From contig NC_077238.1 of assembly GCF_947179165.1 (NCBI RefSeq), positions 82,241,757 through 82,305,756 of the forward strand: DNA of 64,000 bases, written 5' to 3'. Under the pieces are notes generated by a model. The model was given only the letters and a program-made list of their open reading frames with translations, did no database searches and was not told where the DNA came from. Both the position numbers and the translations under genes were made by a program. Position 1 is the first letter of the stretch, and every line of letters begins with the position of its first letter. Source of the DNA: Solanum dulcamara (taxonomy: Eukaryota > Streptophyta > Magnoliopsida > Solanales > Solanaceae). This document shows positions 51,660-64,000 of the stretch, piece after piece.

Positions 51660-52005
51660 ATGTAAGTCTCAGAAACATTTTACAAGTACCGCAGATATAA
51701 ATCTTATGAAACTAAAACCTTCAAATATACACGAGTCTCCTGATGTTCTATTAGTGTCGCGGGCATAGATATTATAAAACTAAAACCTTTAAATATACAT
51801 CAATCTGAAGACGTTTTATAAGAGTCCCCGACATAAATCTTATGAAATTAAATAACATTTTGTAAGTGTCGTAGATATAAACGTTATAAACCTAAAAATT
51901 TTAAATATAGGTGAGTCCAAAGACATTTTAAATGTATCTCCAATAAAAACCTTATGAAACTAAATTTTTTAAATTTACGTGAGTCTCAAAACGTTTCACA
52001 AGTGA
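51660..52005. repeat. ~68-bp tandem array upstream of the PP2C gene
   Basis: The phrases 'cttatgaaactaaa', 'aaatatac' and 'gagtctca' recur about five times. The 'taaaacct'-type landmark appears near 51711, 51779, 51848, 51891 and 51959. It ends about 60 bases before the likely transcription start. Confidence 0.75.
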
Positions 52006-52350
52006 CACACCACAACACACCTCACCACAAATTAGATGCGTATAATACACAGTAACTGCAAAACAGAGTCTTATCGGCGCCATTTTTGCAGTTTTTTTTT
52101 TTTTTGTTTGTTTTATCTCTCTCTGCTGTGTGTCACTCTGTTATTCGATTCCATTCCTATTTTTCTTCTCCTCCTCTTAATTCAACTAATCCATTCAATT
52201 TCCCCCGTTTCTCTCTTATCCATATCAAAAAATTTCATCCATTTAATTTCTCTAAGACTGTACTAAGCATTCTACTTCAGCTCATTCCTATAGAGTTTTA
52301 CATAGATGGTCTTTTTTTTTTCTTGATTTGGGTTTGATTTTTAGTAATTT

Positions 52351-52720
52351 GGAGTTGAATTTTTGTTTCTTGAAACTGATTTTGGTCCCTTTGCTTAAAT
52401 TGAGCTGAATTGGATGTGGGGTTTTGATCTGACCAAAAGTTCAAGTTTTTTCTTGCAGATTGGAGTTGATTTTTTTTTTATAGGTTCTGTAGTTTCTTGA
52501 AATTGATTGGTTCATGTGTTTAAATTGAGCTGAATTGGAAGTGGGGTTGTCGAAAAATTTGATATTTCTCTTGATTTGGGTTTGATCTGACCAAAAAATC
52601 ATTTTTTCCCCAGTAGATTGGAGTTGAATTTTTGGTTGTTTTTGTAATTTATGGAAACTGATTTTGGTCTAGATGCTTAAATTGAGCTGAATTTGAAGTG
52701 GGTTTTTGAAACTTTTGACA
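52351..52720. repeat. Threefold repeat in the PP2C leader region
   Basis: 'ttggagttgaattttt' starts units near 52351, 52461 and 52618, each followed by 'cttaaattgagctgaattgg'. Steps are 110 and 157 bases. It lies in the untranslated leader or a leader intron. Confidence 0.8.
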
Positions 52721-52851
52721 AATTCTTGCATTTGGTCACTGATTTGACCTTCTTGTTCTGCAAACTCTGATAGTTTTTTTATATAGTTTTTTTTGGAGGG
52801 TTTTGAAAATTTTGAAACTTTCTTGCAACTGGGTCACTGATTAACCCTTCT

Positions 52852-53161
52852 TGTAAGTGAAAGGTGATCAATACTGGAAGAGAGAGACAGAATAAAGAAG
52901 GTGTCTTTTGGGGATATTGCTATTAAAAAATTGGAAAGGGGGCAATAGTTTTGATAGATCTGCTCTTTATGTTTTAGTACTCCTTTATTAATGTTTGTAA
53001 CATCTGTGGAGTTGCCTTTCTTGGATAGAAAGGGAAGCTTAAGTTAGTTTTTATGTAGAGAATTGTTTCAAGAACTAATTTTATATGCATGATTGTTCAA
53101 GGATAGCTGAAAAGTCCATAACTTTTTGGTGGATTAGATTAGATACTTACTGCTTTTGCAG
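52852..53161 (+). other. Possible 5' UTR intron of the PP2C gene
   Basis: A good donor (cttgtaagtg, 52848-52857) and a good acceptor (cttttgcag, ending 53161) lie between the T-rich leader and the start codon. No transcript data; the leader could also be unspliced. Confidence 0.3.
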
Positions 53162-53384
53162 TTAAAGTGGTGGATTGGATTTCCATTAGCAGTCTGTTTA
53201 TTGGAATTTTCTTTCCTGTTTTGATTGTGTGGTAATGGTGAAGTTATTGGATTGAGGTGGAGGATTGGTTGGTAGAGTTTGAAGTCTCGAAGGAGGATAT
53301 TAATACGGATCTAAAAGGGGAAATAGGGTGTTTGATTATTTTGTTGTTCTGGAGTGCTTATTGAATTTAGTTCGGGGCCTCGGG

Positions 53385-56300
53385 ATGGGGTCCTGCTTGT
53401 CATCTGATAGCAGGAGTCCTCATCCCGGTTCTCCTGCATCTGCAATTAGGAAGAGGAAGAGCTCAAAGAAGAGGTCGGGATCGCGGAATTCTTCCTTTGA
53501 CTATCATAAGGAAGAGCTTTTGCATAGGATTCCCGGGCGTATGTTCTTGAATGGTTCTAGTGAGGTGGCTTCACTTTTTAGTCAGCAGGGAAAGAAAGGG
53601 ACTAATCAAGATGCTATGATTGTGTGGGAGGTTAGTCCTCGAATCTTTTAATGTTGTCTTTGTGAAATGGCGGTGATTAGCAATTGACTTGCAATATTCA
53701 TGATCACCAGAATGCATATGATCATGGCTGCAGTGGAAGAAGCTCAAGGGGCTAAAAATTTGTGTGGTAGTTATCTTTTAGATCCAAGTTTTGGTGCCTA
53801 ATGATTGTTTTTTGTGCTGCAGCCTATACATTTCTTGAATCTTGACACATCACCTGATTTTTTGAGTTATACTTCTTATTATGTTTTGTGAGTAATTATA
53901 ATGTTGTTCAAGGGCCCTACAATGTGTTCTTTGTTTACTTTTTCTATAAGCTTGGTAGAGTGAGGGGACAAAAATGTACCCTCCAGTTACACATCATTTT
54001 GTCCTGATCTGCTATACTGAGTTATTTTTTCTAAGTTGCTCCTGCAAAAGCCGTGTTTGGATATGCTAAATTGAAAATCTCTCTTTGGGTCAAGTTATAT
54101 TTTGCTCTTTTTATATAGTTGTGGAACTTCATTGCATTATATTTCCTTTACTTCATTGTAAATAAGTCAAGGGTGGGAGTAACCTCATACAAGCAAATTC
54201 AGTATATTAGAAATGCTGTTTGTAAGTTGAACAAATGCTTTAGTTTCTGACTTCTATGTTGTAAGTGTATATCTGTGGAAGAAGTTAATGATGAATGCAA
54301 TGTTACGAGAGGCTTGGCTACTGAATACTCTTTCTAGATAGTTACTTCCATATCCTATCATGGATAAGTTCACAGTTACATGAAATGCCGTTTGAAAGTG
54401 GAACAAATACTTTATTTTATGATGTCTATGTTGTATGTGTATATCTGTGGAAGAAGATGAGTTACAAATGCGATTTTCTGACGTCTATGTTGTAAGTGTA
54501 TAACCGTGGAAGATCAATTACAAATGCAATTTTTTGACGTCCATGTTGTAATTTATGTCACTACTTACTGATAGGATAGGAAAGGTTTTAGATATTGTTC
54601 TTTCTTTCTTTCTTTTCTCTTGGGATATGTAGTTGTTATTGGACATGTATAAAGGATGAGCTCTCCACCATTCCGTTATCATCCTTTCCATTTTCACTGT
54701 TGAATTACTTTTTTTCTGTCTCATTATACCGAATGGAAACACATTTCCTGATCTGCTAAAACATTAAATTCCAGAATTTTGGTTCCAGAGAAGATACTGT
54801 TTTCTGTGGTGTTTTTGATGGCCACGGTCCTTTTGGTCATATGGTTGCCAAGCAAGTCAGAGATGCGCTTCCCTTAAAGCTAAGCACACACTGGGAAGTT
54901 AATATAAAAAGTGAGGATGTCCTAAGAGAGATCAGTCTCAAGACGGGGACTAGCTTATATCCCGAGGGTACTTCTCTTATATCTGCTGAGGAGTCGAGAG
55001 TCTCAATTGATGTTGACGAGACTGAAAAGCACTCGGAGGTATTTCAAACGTTGAAGGAGTCCTTTCTGAAAGGTTATAAGGCTATGGATAGAGAACTGAG
55101 AAGCTATACCAGTATCGATTGCTTCTGTAGCGGAACAACCTCAGTAACCCTAGTTAAACAGGTTCGTTGATATATTCAGACAGTTGAGCCAACTAGATTT
55201 TCTGCCATTTTGTTCTGAAGATGAACTCTGTTATTTTGTTTGTTGGTAGGGTAAGAATCTTGTTATTGGTAATGTTGGGGACTCTAGAGCTGTGCTGGGT
55301 ACGAGAGGCGAGGATGATTCTCTCACTGCACTGCAATTGACGGTAGATCTTAAGCCCGATTTACCAGGTACATACATGTCTATGTCTTGCTGCCTGCATA
55401 TGGACACTTCTTTTTTCGATATTGTGTTGATCAACTAAATTATCACTTAAGATCTATCTGCCGATAAATTTTATGTCAGCTGTTCTGAGCTAAACTGTTG
55501 CAAATAACCATCAGATTTGACGTGACGCCATGTTGCAATCTTCAACATTCATGCATCCCCTCCCGAAGAAAAAAATGTCCTTTCGTGTTATATCTTCCTC
55601 CCCTTGCCCCGCCCGCCCTGCCTGGCCGTTTTGGCCCTTATGCGTCTGTACAAATTTCAGCTTTCAGTTGAGCCTTTTCAGACTGATGACGAAATCAAGA
55701 AAACATAACTGTTAGTTATTTGAGATAAGTTGATAATGGTCCAAACTGTGAACTTTCTGGCTTATTGGTTAAAGTGATGTAGAAAGATTAGGATCTGATC
55801 TATCAATGGGTAAGATTCTTTGTGAGGGGATTGATTAAGCAGGACAGCTAGTTAGATCATCTGTTTTTAGGCGTGTATGTCTTATAGAGTAAAGTTGTTG
55901 TAGTGAGGATCGAGTTATCAATTCATATATGAAATCAATCAATCAACTCTAGTCTTAGACTATTTGAGGTTGGCTATATGTTGTACGTTTCTAGCTAAGT
56001 ATGCATAGATTCGAGGGATTATAGGTCGTCTAGGACAATTACCTGCATGGCTCCATGTGATTCTAGGTCTAAGTTCATCCCCTTGTACAAATGAGAAAAT
56101 ATGTGACAAAAAAAATACTAATTCGTGATGAATAACTATTAAAATTCGTGCTGCACGGTCTCATTTTTATACTCAATCTCCATCATATGAATCTCTTGAA
56201 GAAATGTTTAGACAAACCTAAACCGATTTATTCAGCTTTCTCTCCTTTAAAGTAAGAGGAGATGGAAGCTTCCTCCACCATCTGTTGATATCTTTATCAA

Positions 56301-57740
56301 TTTTCTCTACCTCTCCCTGTTCAAAAAGTTGATGAATTGCATTGGGCTTATTTGATTTCATTTTTAAATGTTATCAATGATTTTTATATGCATATTCTCT
56401 TATGAATTACATGACTTCAAGTTGATTTATAGATGCCCATGCATAAAGCTATATTTTTAAGCTATGATTATGAATTTAAGATGAGGTATGAGTTGATCAT
56501 GATTTAGATGATTTTCAATGAAAGATTTATATGATTTAAAGTTGAGATTTATGATTTTGAAGTTAAATTATAATGATGATCATAGTTAAGATCAAAAGAT
56601 GTTTAAATATGGTGATAAGGACAATTCTCACCGAAGTTATGAATTACTTTGAATCACTAAATAGATGAGCTATTCCTAACATATTCTCTTTGATGTGAGA
56701 AGTGAATAGGCTGTTATACCTCCTTCGTGTCTATGATTAATTATGTATTTCAACCACAGTTATGTTGCGTAATTGTGTTATCACAATTTAAACATGTAAA
56801 ACAAAAGGAATGTGGTACAATTATTTAGAATTCTTTTCCATGCAACAGTATTCTTGGAAGCAGAATGTTGACTGTTTTCTACTAATGCTTGCGTCACTAT
56901 AGTGTTATGTTAACTCTGCTTTCTAAATTTACAGCGGAGTTTGAGAGGATTCGCAAATGTAAAGGGCGAGTATTTTCTCTTCAAGATGAACCAGATGTTG
57001 CAAGAGTGTGGATGCCAAATAGCGACTCTCCTGGACTTGCCATGGCTCGCGCTTTTGGAGATTTTTGCCTCAAGGATTTTGGTGTCATCTCAGTGCCTGA
57101 AATTTCTTATAGGCGTTTATCTGAGAAAGATGAATTCATTGTTCTGGCGACAGATGGGGTATGGCACTTGAATCCTGCTTTAGCATTACTTAGATTCAGT
57201 ATCTACTTGTTGCTAGTTGAATTAATTTGATACCGATTACAGATTTGGGACGTGCTTTCAAACGATGAAGTAGTAAATATTGTGGATTCAGCTTCATCTC
57301 GTTCATCTGCAGCTCGATCACTTGTTGAAGAAGCCGTTCGAGCCTGGAAGATCACATACCCAACTTCTAAAGTCGATGACTGTGCAGTTGTCTGCCTATT
57401 CCTCGATTCAAACTCAAATAATTTCTCTACTGCTTCTAATACAAAAGACAACGACAAGACTTTCGTCTCAATGGAAATGAATGAAGTTTGCAACAATACA
57501 GATGGTGCCCGTAGTCCACCTGCATTGAATCGTTCCTGTACTGTTCGAGAAGGTGAGGAGGTTTCAGCAGTCAGCAACGAGGAAGCCTCAGAACAGGACG
57601 AGTTGCTACCTAAGACTGGTAAAGAATGGTCTGCTCTCAACAGGGTATCTCGGGTGAACACAGTAATGACATTACCAAGGTTTGTGCCAGACAAAGAAGA
57701 GAAGAAAGCTGTTGAAGGATCAAAATCAAAGAAGAAATAG
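53385..57740 (+). CDS. Protein phosphatase 2C (clade-E-like), N-myristoylated type
   Basis: Mg/Mn-dependent Ser/Thr phosphatase. Exons 53385-53630, 54775-55161, 55250-55367, 56935-57158 and 57243-57740 join in phase for 490 residues. The start is the first ATG, giving MGSCLSSDS, a myristoylation signal with a Cys at 4 that can be palmitoylated, so plasma-membrane attachment is likely; frame upstream of it has no ATG. A basic Ser-rich stretch RKRKSSKKRSGSRNSS follows. PP2C motifs are in order: GTNQDAMIVWE, VFDGHGPFGH (95-104), SGTTSVTLV, IGNVGDSRAVLG (Asp222), LAMARAFGDFCLKDFGV, ATDGIWDVL (322-330) and VDDCAVVCLFL (Asp370/371). All metal-binding Asp are present. The C-terminal tail after the core is Ser/Glu-rich and ends in a Lys-rich VEGSKSKKK. 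Intron 3 (1.57 kb) holds only AT-rich sequence. Confidence 0.96.
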
Positions 57741-58856
57741 TAAAAACTTGCCTCGCACCAAGTGCTTACACCAAACCAATGGATGCATGACATGTGTTTG
57801 CACATCGACTTTCCTTACTCAACTAGGGTTAATATATATTTTCACCTCGTTAAATCAGTTAACCATGGTCAGTCTCGTCTGGGTATTAGTAAGTTTTTAC
57901 CATGTCCAAGTGTGGATTCATTTCTGTGTCTTAATTTCCATTTTCTTTAGTTCTTATGATCAGTTTCACTGTAATAATTCTTTCTCTAGTATATGTGATA
58001 GTAGTAGCTATTTTGTTTTTTGTTCTGTTCTTTTTCTTGTAAGAAAATTTTGCATGAGTATATGTTTATAGACTTCTCACTCTTCTTTATTTTCAATTGT
58101 GTAGATAAATTTTCGAATCTCGTTACGAGCAAATTATTTTAATATATATTTTTATTTTCCGCTCAGTTTTTCATTATATAACGTCATTAACTTATATGTT
58201 TGATTATTATTTTTCATGTTATTGTTCTCGAAACGAGATTTGTTTACTACATAAGTACATAACTTTGATATTAGAGAAAAACATCATGATCTTGTTTAGG
58301 AGCAGAGCTTGAAGCTCGAATTTAGTCAAACTCAGTAGCTTTTGCTCAAACAATATATTTGTGTTAAAGAAATTCATCGAATATATTTACCATCTATAAT
58401 CATCTATGGGACATACCAACAGAAATTAAAGATAAATACTTGACCATCTTCTATATGAATGGTTCTTACATGTTAAAGCACAAAAGAGAATCTGATAATA
58501 TGCCAAAGAAACATCTGAAATGGCCAGGAACGATGAATCTCGTTATAATAAACAAGTCAATTTTGCAAGTTCATTGTTACGGGATGTATATAGTACATGA
58601 ATTCTCGATGTAGATGCTAACATAGTTAGTTATCATCCTTCAGAAACTACGAGTGTAATAGGAGCATCTGTTGACAGCAAGATCACCCTCAGATGATCAA
58701 CTCGTGGCAACTGAGAACAAATATTAATCAGATGGTTCTGTTTCTCAGTCTTTCTTACTTGCTCCAACGAAACCAAGGTGGAAAAGACCGAAATACCCTT
58801 CATTATGCTGAGTGTTGATGGTGCAAAAATTACTCACTGTACAGCTGTTTCTGTTA
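57741..58856. other. Spacer between convergent PP2C and protease genes
   Basis: This space should contain the PP2C 3' UTR on the left and the protease 3' UTR on the right. No gene, RNA or mobile element recognised. Confidence 0.5.
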
Positions 58857-61800
58857 TCAGTTCAACAAATTGAACATGATGGAGATTATCAAGAAGAACG
58901 TGAAGAACTTCGTCGAATCCATAATAGGAGCTGATGAAATATTGTGAGAAGCCACGGTATACGCGCTACCAGAACTTTCCTCATATTTGAGTTTGATGGT
59001 TGAAGAACCTGAAATTAACAACACATACTTGAGGAGAAACTTAGAACAATGCACTGTATCACTGTATATAGCATTTATGTTAGCTGGGAAAGTAGAAAGA
59101 AAAGAAGGCATTTTTATAGCTAATTTGTAAAGATATTCAAAGGCATAGTTCTTACTTCTAGAGTTAAGCATTGTTCCTCTCATTAGTAGTAGTAGTATTT
59201 AGTAATTGTGTAGTGTCTTATTCTTCAATGTGTTTTACTATCTGTTGCTTCATTTGTTTTGTTTCTTGTTATTTTGCTGTCAATTTTTCTTCTTCTTGCA
59301 ATCCTACTCTGGATAACTTCTCTTTTGAGCCGAGGGTCTAACGGAAACAGACTCTCTACCCCACAAAAGTAGGGTAAGGTCTGCGTACATCTTACCATCC
59401 CCAAACCCCACTTCTGTGATTACACTGAGTATGTTGTTGTAATAAGCATTGTTCCTTGCCCTCGCTCCCAAATGACAGAAGGGTTCAAAAAGATGCATTT
59501 TTTTCTTCTAATAATTAGAAAGAAAGCAAACTACTTAGTAATAAAGCACCAAAATGAAATGAATCACAAGGTGACTCAAATATAAATTATTACTGTGTAA
59601 ACCAAAAATTCTCCATTTTCTGAAATTAGCAATGCAATATTATATGGGATGATTGATGAGCCTTTGAATGTTGGGTCTTAGTATTCACAATAGTTGAGAT
59701 GCATGGTCTAAGATTGGACAAGATTAGAAATGATAACATCAAATAGTAGGCGCAAGCAATATTCACAGAGAATAAATGAAAGAAAGTCGCCTGATCGGGT
59801 TCAACTGTGTCTTACAAAGACCTACAAATGCACCAATTCTTAAGTGTCTCACTCTACAATGATTGAAGGTGCCAAAGGGACACGAGATAAGTCTATAATC
59901 ACATGACAGGAAATTGTTATTTTGTTAAGAAAATAGACCTTCAGCCTAACTCAACCCCAATAACTCATGAGATGAGGATTTACCAAAGATCCTATAAAGA
60001 AACGATATTTCATTTCCTCAATCAATATGGAACACTTAACAACCCCCTTCTGTAGTTGGAAGTCTGAAGTGTGACACCATAAAGGAGACGACAACACATT
60101 CCCTCAACCAATGTGGAGTCCTTAACCATTCTGAATGATCTACAACTTCTTGGAGTTGATATGAATTTAGATAAGAATATAACAAATAAAAACAAGCATC
60201 CTATATTTGTGATTATTACACTTATATAAGGTCCAATGTTTGTCAAGAGTTGTATTGGCATGGTTTGAGCTTTGTGATTAAAGAATGTAGAACAACTAAC
60301 AAGAAGTTTGATGATTCATTATTTTTTATTTTGATGTTAAACACTTGAGACTCACTGCACACTTTATTCTGAAAAGGTTATGAACCACGAAAACTAACAT
60401 CTTTTCGTTCCATTAATTTTGATACAAAAAGAATCTGCAAATCAGTTTCACGTCACTCAAAACGTTCCCCCCACAGCTACATCAAGAACATAAAGCCAAT
60501 TAATGTTTCCAAGACAGGTATAAGACTAACCATCAAATGCATATATGATAATATTTGAGTTCAAGTAATTATTTGATGAGAACCAATTTATAGATAGCTT
60601 TCTATGCTGCAGACTATAGAAGAACGTAGTCAATCAACTCTACATACTCACAGTCATATTCAGTCCAACCAATTGTCTGGTTTTCGATATCATAAAGAAC
60701 TAGCTTGTTTGATAATGCGAGATCTGCAACAAAATATCAAAATGTTAATTAGTCAAAGCTGTCCATCAACAGTTTTTATCAACTTAAGCTCAATTATGAA
60801 AGCTGCACACTTGTCATGGACAAAAAAATAGGTGATTTCTTCCAATCTGTCCTAGCCTTGGTGGACAGGGTTACTGGCTACTTGCTGCTGGTGTGAGGTG
60901 GCAGGTATCTTGGGGAATTAGTCGATGCACAAGCTAGCCCGGACACCATGGTTATCAAAAAAATAAATTTATCACTAATCTCGAAACATTGCTACAAGCT
61001 TTACCAACAACCAGATATATATTATTCTACATTCATTCATATTCCTCAAATGTCTTATCCAGCTCATTCTTGCTGAGATAAGATTGAAATGAAATATGCC
61101 TTCAGCACGGACAAGACAAACTAAAGTTTCACGAACATGCCTCAATAAAAATTGTAAGGATTTATTTCAGTTTAGATGCATTTCTCTCAAGAGTAAGAGA
61201 AGGTGTCAAATAATACCTCCTAACAGAGTTATTTCCTTTCCATCCTTTGTCTGCATTCCGCTGTCTTGCCAACCAATACACCATTTAGTCTCCTGCAAAA
61301 TTTAATCCAGAAAACTGAGATCGATTGCCATGAAGAAAAGGGATTGCAAGCTGTTTTGTCCATCCTGTTGCATTTCGCTTTCTCTGCACCCTGACAACAC
61401 ACTTCACAAAACTTTTTGTCCCTATACTCTAATATGGGGAAACATAAATATACATGCAGACATATAAACCAACAAAAAGGTAGAATAAAACATACACGCT
61501 CACACTATCTAGACATGACAGACACAAATTTCCAGAAAAGTAGCAGGCTTGAATCTGACATGATAACAGAGAAGACTATCATAATGCTAACAAGAGATTC
61601 TAGGAGACAAATCTTAAGGCCTATGATAATGATTGATAGGTTGATAATGGCTCGAGTACCTAAGAACTGCTATTGTAACAAGACAGAAATCCAAATCAAA
61701 TTTCTTAATATTGAAAAAGAAAGTTTTCTTGGGAAAAATATAAAACTCCATCTGATTGAATTAGAAAAGAGCTAAAGCACTTAGCAAATTTGAAGAACTT

Positions 61801-62707
61801 ACTTTGATTTGGAAAAGATAATCGTGGGGATAAACTGTCAAAGGAAGTGAATCTGCAAACCGAAAGGTTACAACTGGGAACCCATCATCAATCCTGCACC
61901 AGGGAGGTAGAGGAAAGTTAAACGACAATTGAGTTTATAAGTTATGATTGGCAATTTATCGGACTCATCCTGATTAGTCTCTTATAGAACTACACTAAGA
62001 GAACATTCATGTTCTCAGCAGTATTCTTTCCTTATTATTAATCCCCGTATAGATATACCAAATCCTATAAATCCAACCATACTCTTCCCTTATTCCCTCC
62101 CATTCAATCCAAAAATAAATTACTCCCTCCATACCAAGAAGAATGATAAGATGCGGAGTATTCTCTCCAAAAAGTATAAATTATCAAGTATATTTGGAGT
62201 GACCGAAATAGAAAATACGTCAACAAACATTAGTAGTATACACAGTTTTAGCATATAATCTTCGTTACTGTACCAGTGGATATACTCATAGCGAAAATGA
62301 GAAGATCTGACATACCAAGCCTTTGACAGAAAGAAATATGAAACTCACATGAGAGGCCAGAAAGAATCTTACTTCCCAGTGTAGTCAAAGCAGTGGAAAC
62401 TCTCCTCAACAAGACGAATATTCAACTGTGGTTGTCGTTCTATCAGCTATGCCAACAGTGAGAAGGAAGAATCAAGCAGAAAGGTTAAAAAAATATCCAT
62501 GCATACATGTGGTGTATGCTCTCTAACGAATAAGCCAATTACATTATTTCTGAAATGTCTGTTGTTACCTTGTCGATGAGAGTACTGTAGACCGTGTGTG
62601 GAAGATAAGCTAAGGTTGTACCACTGTCAATTATTGCCATAGTTGTGGGAATGTCTAGAACTTGACCACCAACCTCAATTCCTTTCATAATAACATTATA
62701 ATGTGGC
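58857..62707 (-). CDS. Aspartyl protease (A1 family, GPI-anchored type), 3' six exons
   Basis: Exons 62707-62569, 62446-62373, 61893-61803, 61292-61217, 60723-60652 and 59008-58857 join in phase and give the C-terminal ~200 residues. The first Asp (DTGS) half lies beyond the window. Visible landmarks: HYNVIMKGIEVGGQVLDIP, the second active-site block IIDSGTTLAYLP, FHCFDYTGKIDDGFPVVTFR, KWCIGWQDSGMQ, TLLGDLALSNKLVLYDIENQ and IGWTEYDCSS. The tail after KLKYEESSGSAYTV runs into SSAPIMDSTKFF and a hydrophobic end FFTFFLIISIMFNLLN, a typical GPI signal with a small-residue cleavage region. The protein should reach the plasma membrane or cell wall. The order matches the plant 'aspartic proteinase-like protein' group. 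Introns contain a LINE tail, a SINE and a LINE endonuclease fragment. Confidence 0.95.
59215..59445 (+). mobile_element. RTE LINE 3' UTR fragment in protease intron
   Basis: 'tttgagccgagggtctaacg', 'agggtaaggtctgcgtacat' and 'gattacactgagtatgttgt' follow the LINE end, opposite to the protease gene. The left limit in the UTR is approximate. Confidence 0.8.
59940..60035. repeat. Dispersed repeat (copy 2)
   Basis: Diverged relative of 5024-5133: 'cttcagcctaactcaacccc', 'actcatgagatgaggatt' and 'caatatggaacacttaaca' are in the same order. It lies in the intron before the last protease exon. Confidence 0.5.
60831..60965 (+). mobile_element. tRNA-derived SINE (family 2), 3' part, plus strand
   Basis: 'ggtgatttcttccaatctgt' to 'cccggacaccatggttatca' followed by poly-A; this is the 3' half of the family, with no tRNA-like head. 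Confidence 0.65.
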
Positions 62708-63999
62708 CTAAAGAGGAGACAAATATTTTAGTTAAGAGTTCAGAATAGTGGACAAATGGAGAAGCTAAAATCATGTAATCAAAGCAAGAAAAATAAATAA
62801 CCAAAATACAACAAAAGTCACAATTTCTAAAATTCAAACTTGAAACTGACTAAGCAAATACATGCACCATCAGTGAGTGAGTCGAGAGAGTTTTAAACTC
62901 CTTACATTTGGTAGAATTTTTGCAAATCGAATAGTAATGTATCCAGTGATAGGACTTGACAATCTGCATTGGAACTACTTTATAAATCTAAAAGTCAACA
63001 TTTATCTCTCCGTTTCAATATCGTGAGTGTCTTAAGGGCTCTAACTTGATTTTTCACTACCAAGGTGCAGTGCCAGCTCTAACATTGTCTCTATCAGGCT
63101 GTAGTTACAGTGGAGTCATATATTACCCTTCTTTTCCCTTGTTTGCCACAAAAAGAGGGAGAGGGGAATACATTACTTGAGTGCACAAAAACTTCTTAAA
63201 TTCGTTGCTAGATCAAGCACATAAATAGGATGAGAATTGATCAAGTAGATGTGCAAAGGATAAGAGAATATACAAATGTACAATGTCATGCAGGACTAAA
63301 GCAAGCGTACTTATACCACATAGGGACCACTTCGATAGGCTATGATGATGTTCATGGCGGTTTCGGCTTTGGTGATAGATCCGAAAGAGGAGTTCCGCTA
63401 AAGCTTTTGATTTGGTCATAGCTAACTACTGTACTTTATTCATCCCTAGTTAAATGTCTATCTTTTCTTATTAGTCTGTCTCAGTTTTGTTTCCTGAAAA
63501 GAAAAATTACATGGAAGCCACTTCACTCATAATAACTCTATATTTTTTTCTTTATTCATTCTATCAAATTAAATATATGACCCTATATGTTCTACAGAAA
63601 ATATTAATACAATTTTACATTTTTCAGATCTACTCTTAATAAATGTAGAAGTCGAATTAAGACATAGAGCCTGTGCCCGTTTGGATGGGCTTAAAAAAAA
63701 CAACTTTTATGTATGAAGTGCTTTTAGAACTTTGAAGTGCTGAAAGTTATTTTTATAAATAAGCAGTTGAGTGTTTGGATAAAAGTGTTTATGTTGAAAA
63801 TAAGTGTTTGAATTTTAGGGTTAAAAGAATAAAAAGGATAATTTGGGAATTTAGTTAAAATATAAGGGATATAAAAGTAATTTCCATGGTCAAACAAAAT
63901 GGCTTTAAGCACTTAGAAAAAAAAAGTTAGAAATCCTAACTTTTCATTTTTGACTGACTTTAAGAACTTTATGGCTTAAAGTTAGCATTAGGCAAACAC
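62708..63999. other. Protease intron reaching the window edge
   Basis: No further protease exon was found to the right of 62707. The stretch holds a LINE endonuclease fragment and a MITE-like end. Confidence 0.6.
63290..63450 (+). mobile_element. RTE LINE endonuclease-domain fragment
   Basis: The plus strand reads HIGTTSIGYDDVHGGFGFGD then RSERGVPLK; after a shift the next words match the LAKAFDLVIAN part of RTE endonucleases. This is a different LINE region from the copies that keep the 3' end. Truncated both sides. Confidence 0.7.
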
Positions 64000-64000
64000 G
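63669..64000. mobile_element. MITE-like sequence cut by the window edge
   Basis: 'gcccgtttggatgggcttaa' resembles the termini of the MITE at 39310-39549, and the inside is rich in 'gctttaagcactt'-type palindromes. The right end is outside the window. Confidence 0.5.

Noticed and set aside
52036..52337. Hydrophobic ORFs in the PP2C leader
   Set aside because: They come from T- and CT-rich untranslated sequence; no signal that they are translated.
53328..53384. Upstream extension of the PP2C protein
   Set aside because: It would need a GTG start and would destroy the MGSC myristoylation signal.
61416..61775. 119-residue plus-strand ORF in a protease intron
   Set aside because: No recognisable domain; composition looks non-coding and it ends next to the antisense protease exon.

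Overview
This is plant nuclear DNA, almost certainly from a Solanaceae species and probably a Solanum. The evidence is AT-rich spacers, genes split by GT-AG introns, protein families typical of dicots, and repeats that look like Solanaceae families: TS-type tRNA-derived SINEs, RTE-type LINEs ending in (TTG)n, Stowaway-like and Mutator-like MITEs. The family and species assignment rests on remembered family features, not on a search.

There are nine protein-coding loci, rebuilt exon by exon with splice phases checked. From left to right: the 3' three exons of a pollen-type multicopper-oxidase-like gene (+, 2-2019); methylenetetrahydrofolate reductase (-, 3137-10665, 11 exons); a plant atypical dual-specificity phosphatase with an early stop, probably a pseudogene (+, 14380-16767); a group I WRKY factor with two WRKY domains (-, 17810-20743); short-form type I isopentenyl-diphosphate isomerase (-, 25279-28376); an eIF5C/BZW-type W2-domain protein (+, 36084-43631); a mitochondrial-type RecA (-, 44958-48926); a clade-E-like PP2C phosphatase with an N-myristoylation signal (+, 53385-57740); and the 3' six exons of a GPI-anchored-type aspartyl protease (-, 58857-62707, 5' part beyond the window). 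No shared pathway links them; this is an ordinary collection of single genes.

The spaces between genes and the large introns are filled with repeats. RTE LINE fragments occur at about nine places, including one 5'-truncated copy with a clean 14-bp target-site duplication beside an older copy. At least eight SINE copies from two families, several MITEs with visible TIRs and TSDs, and many local tandem arrays are present. The 28.5-31.7 kb region is a ~390-bp tandem array broken by a ~1.2-kb element with ~66-bp terminal inverted repeats.

No convincing new molecular system is present. The most unusual structures are: two in-frame echoes of the end of MTHFR exon 1 inside MTHFR intron 1; the decayed phosphatase whose stop codon abuts a SINE; a GC-AG intron in RecA; a SINE-like sequence at the BZW promoter; and tandem arrays in the promoter and leader of the PP2C gene.
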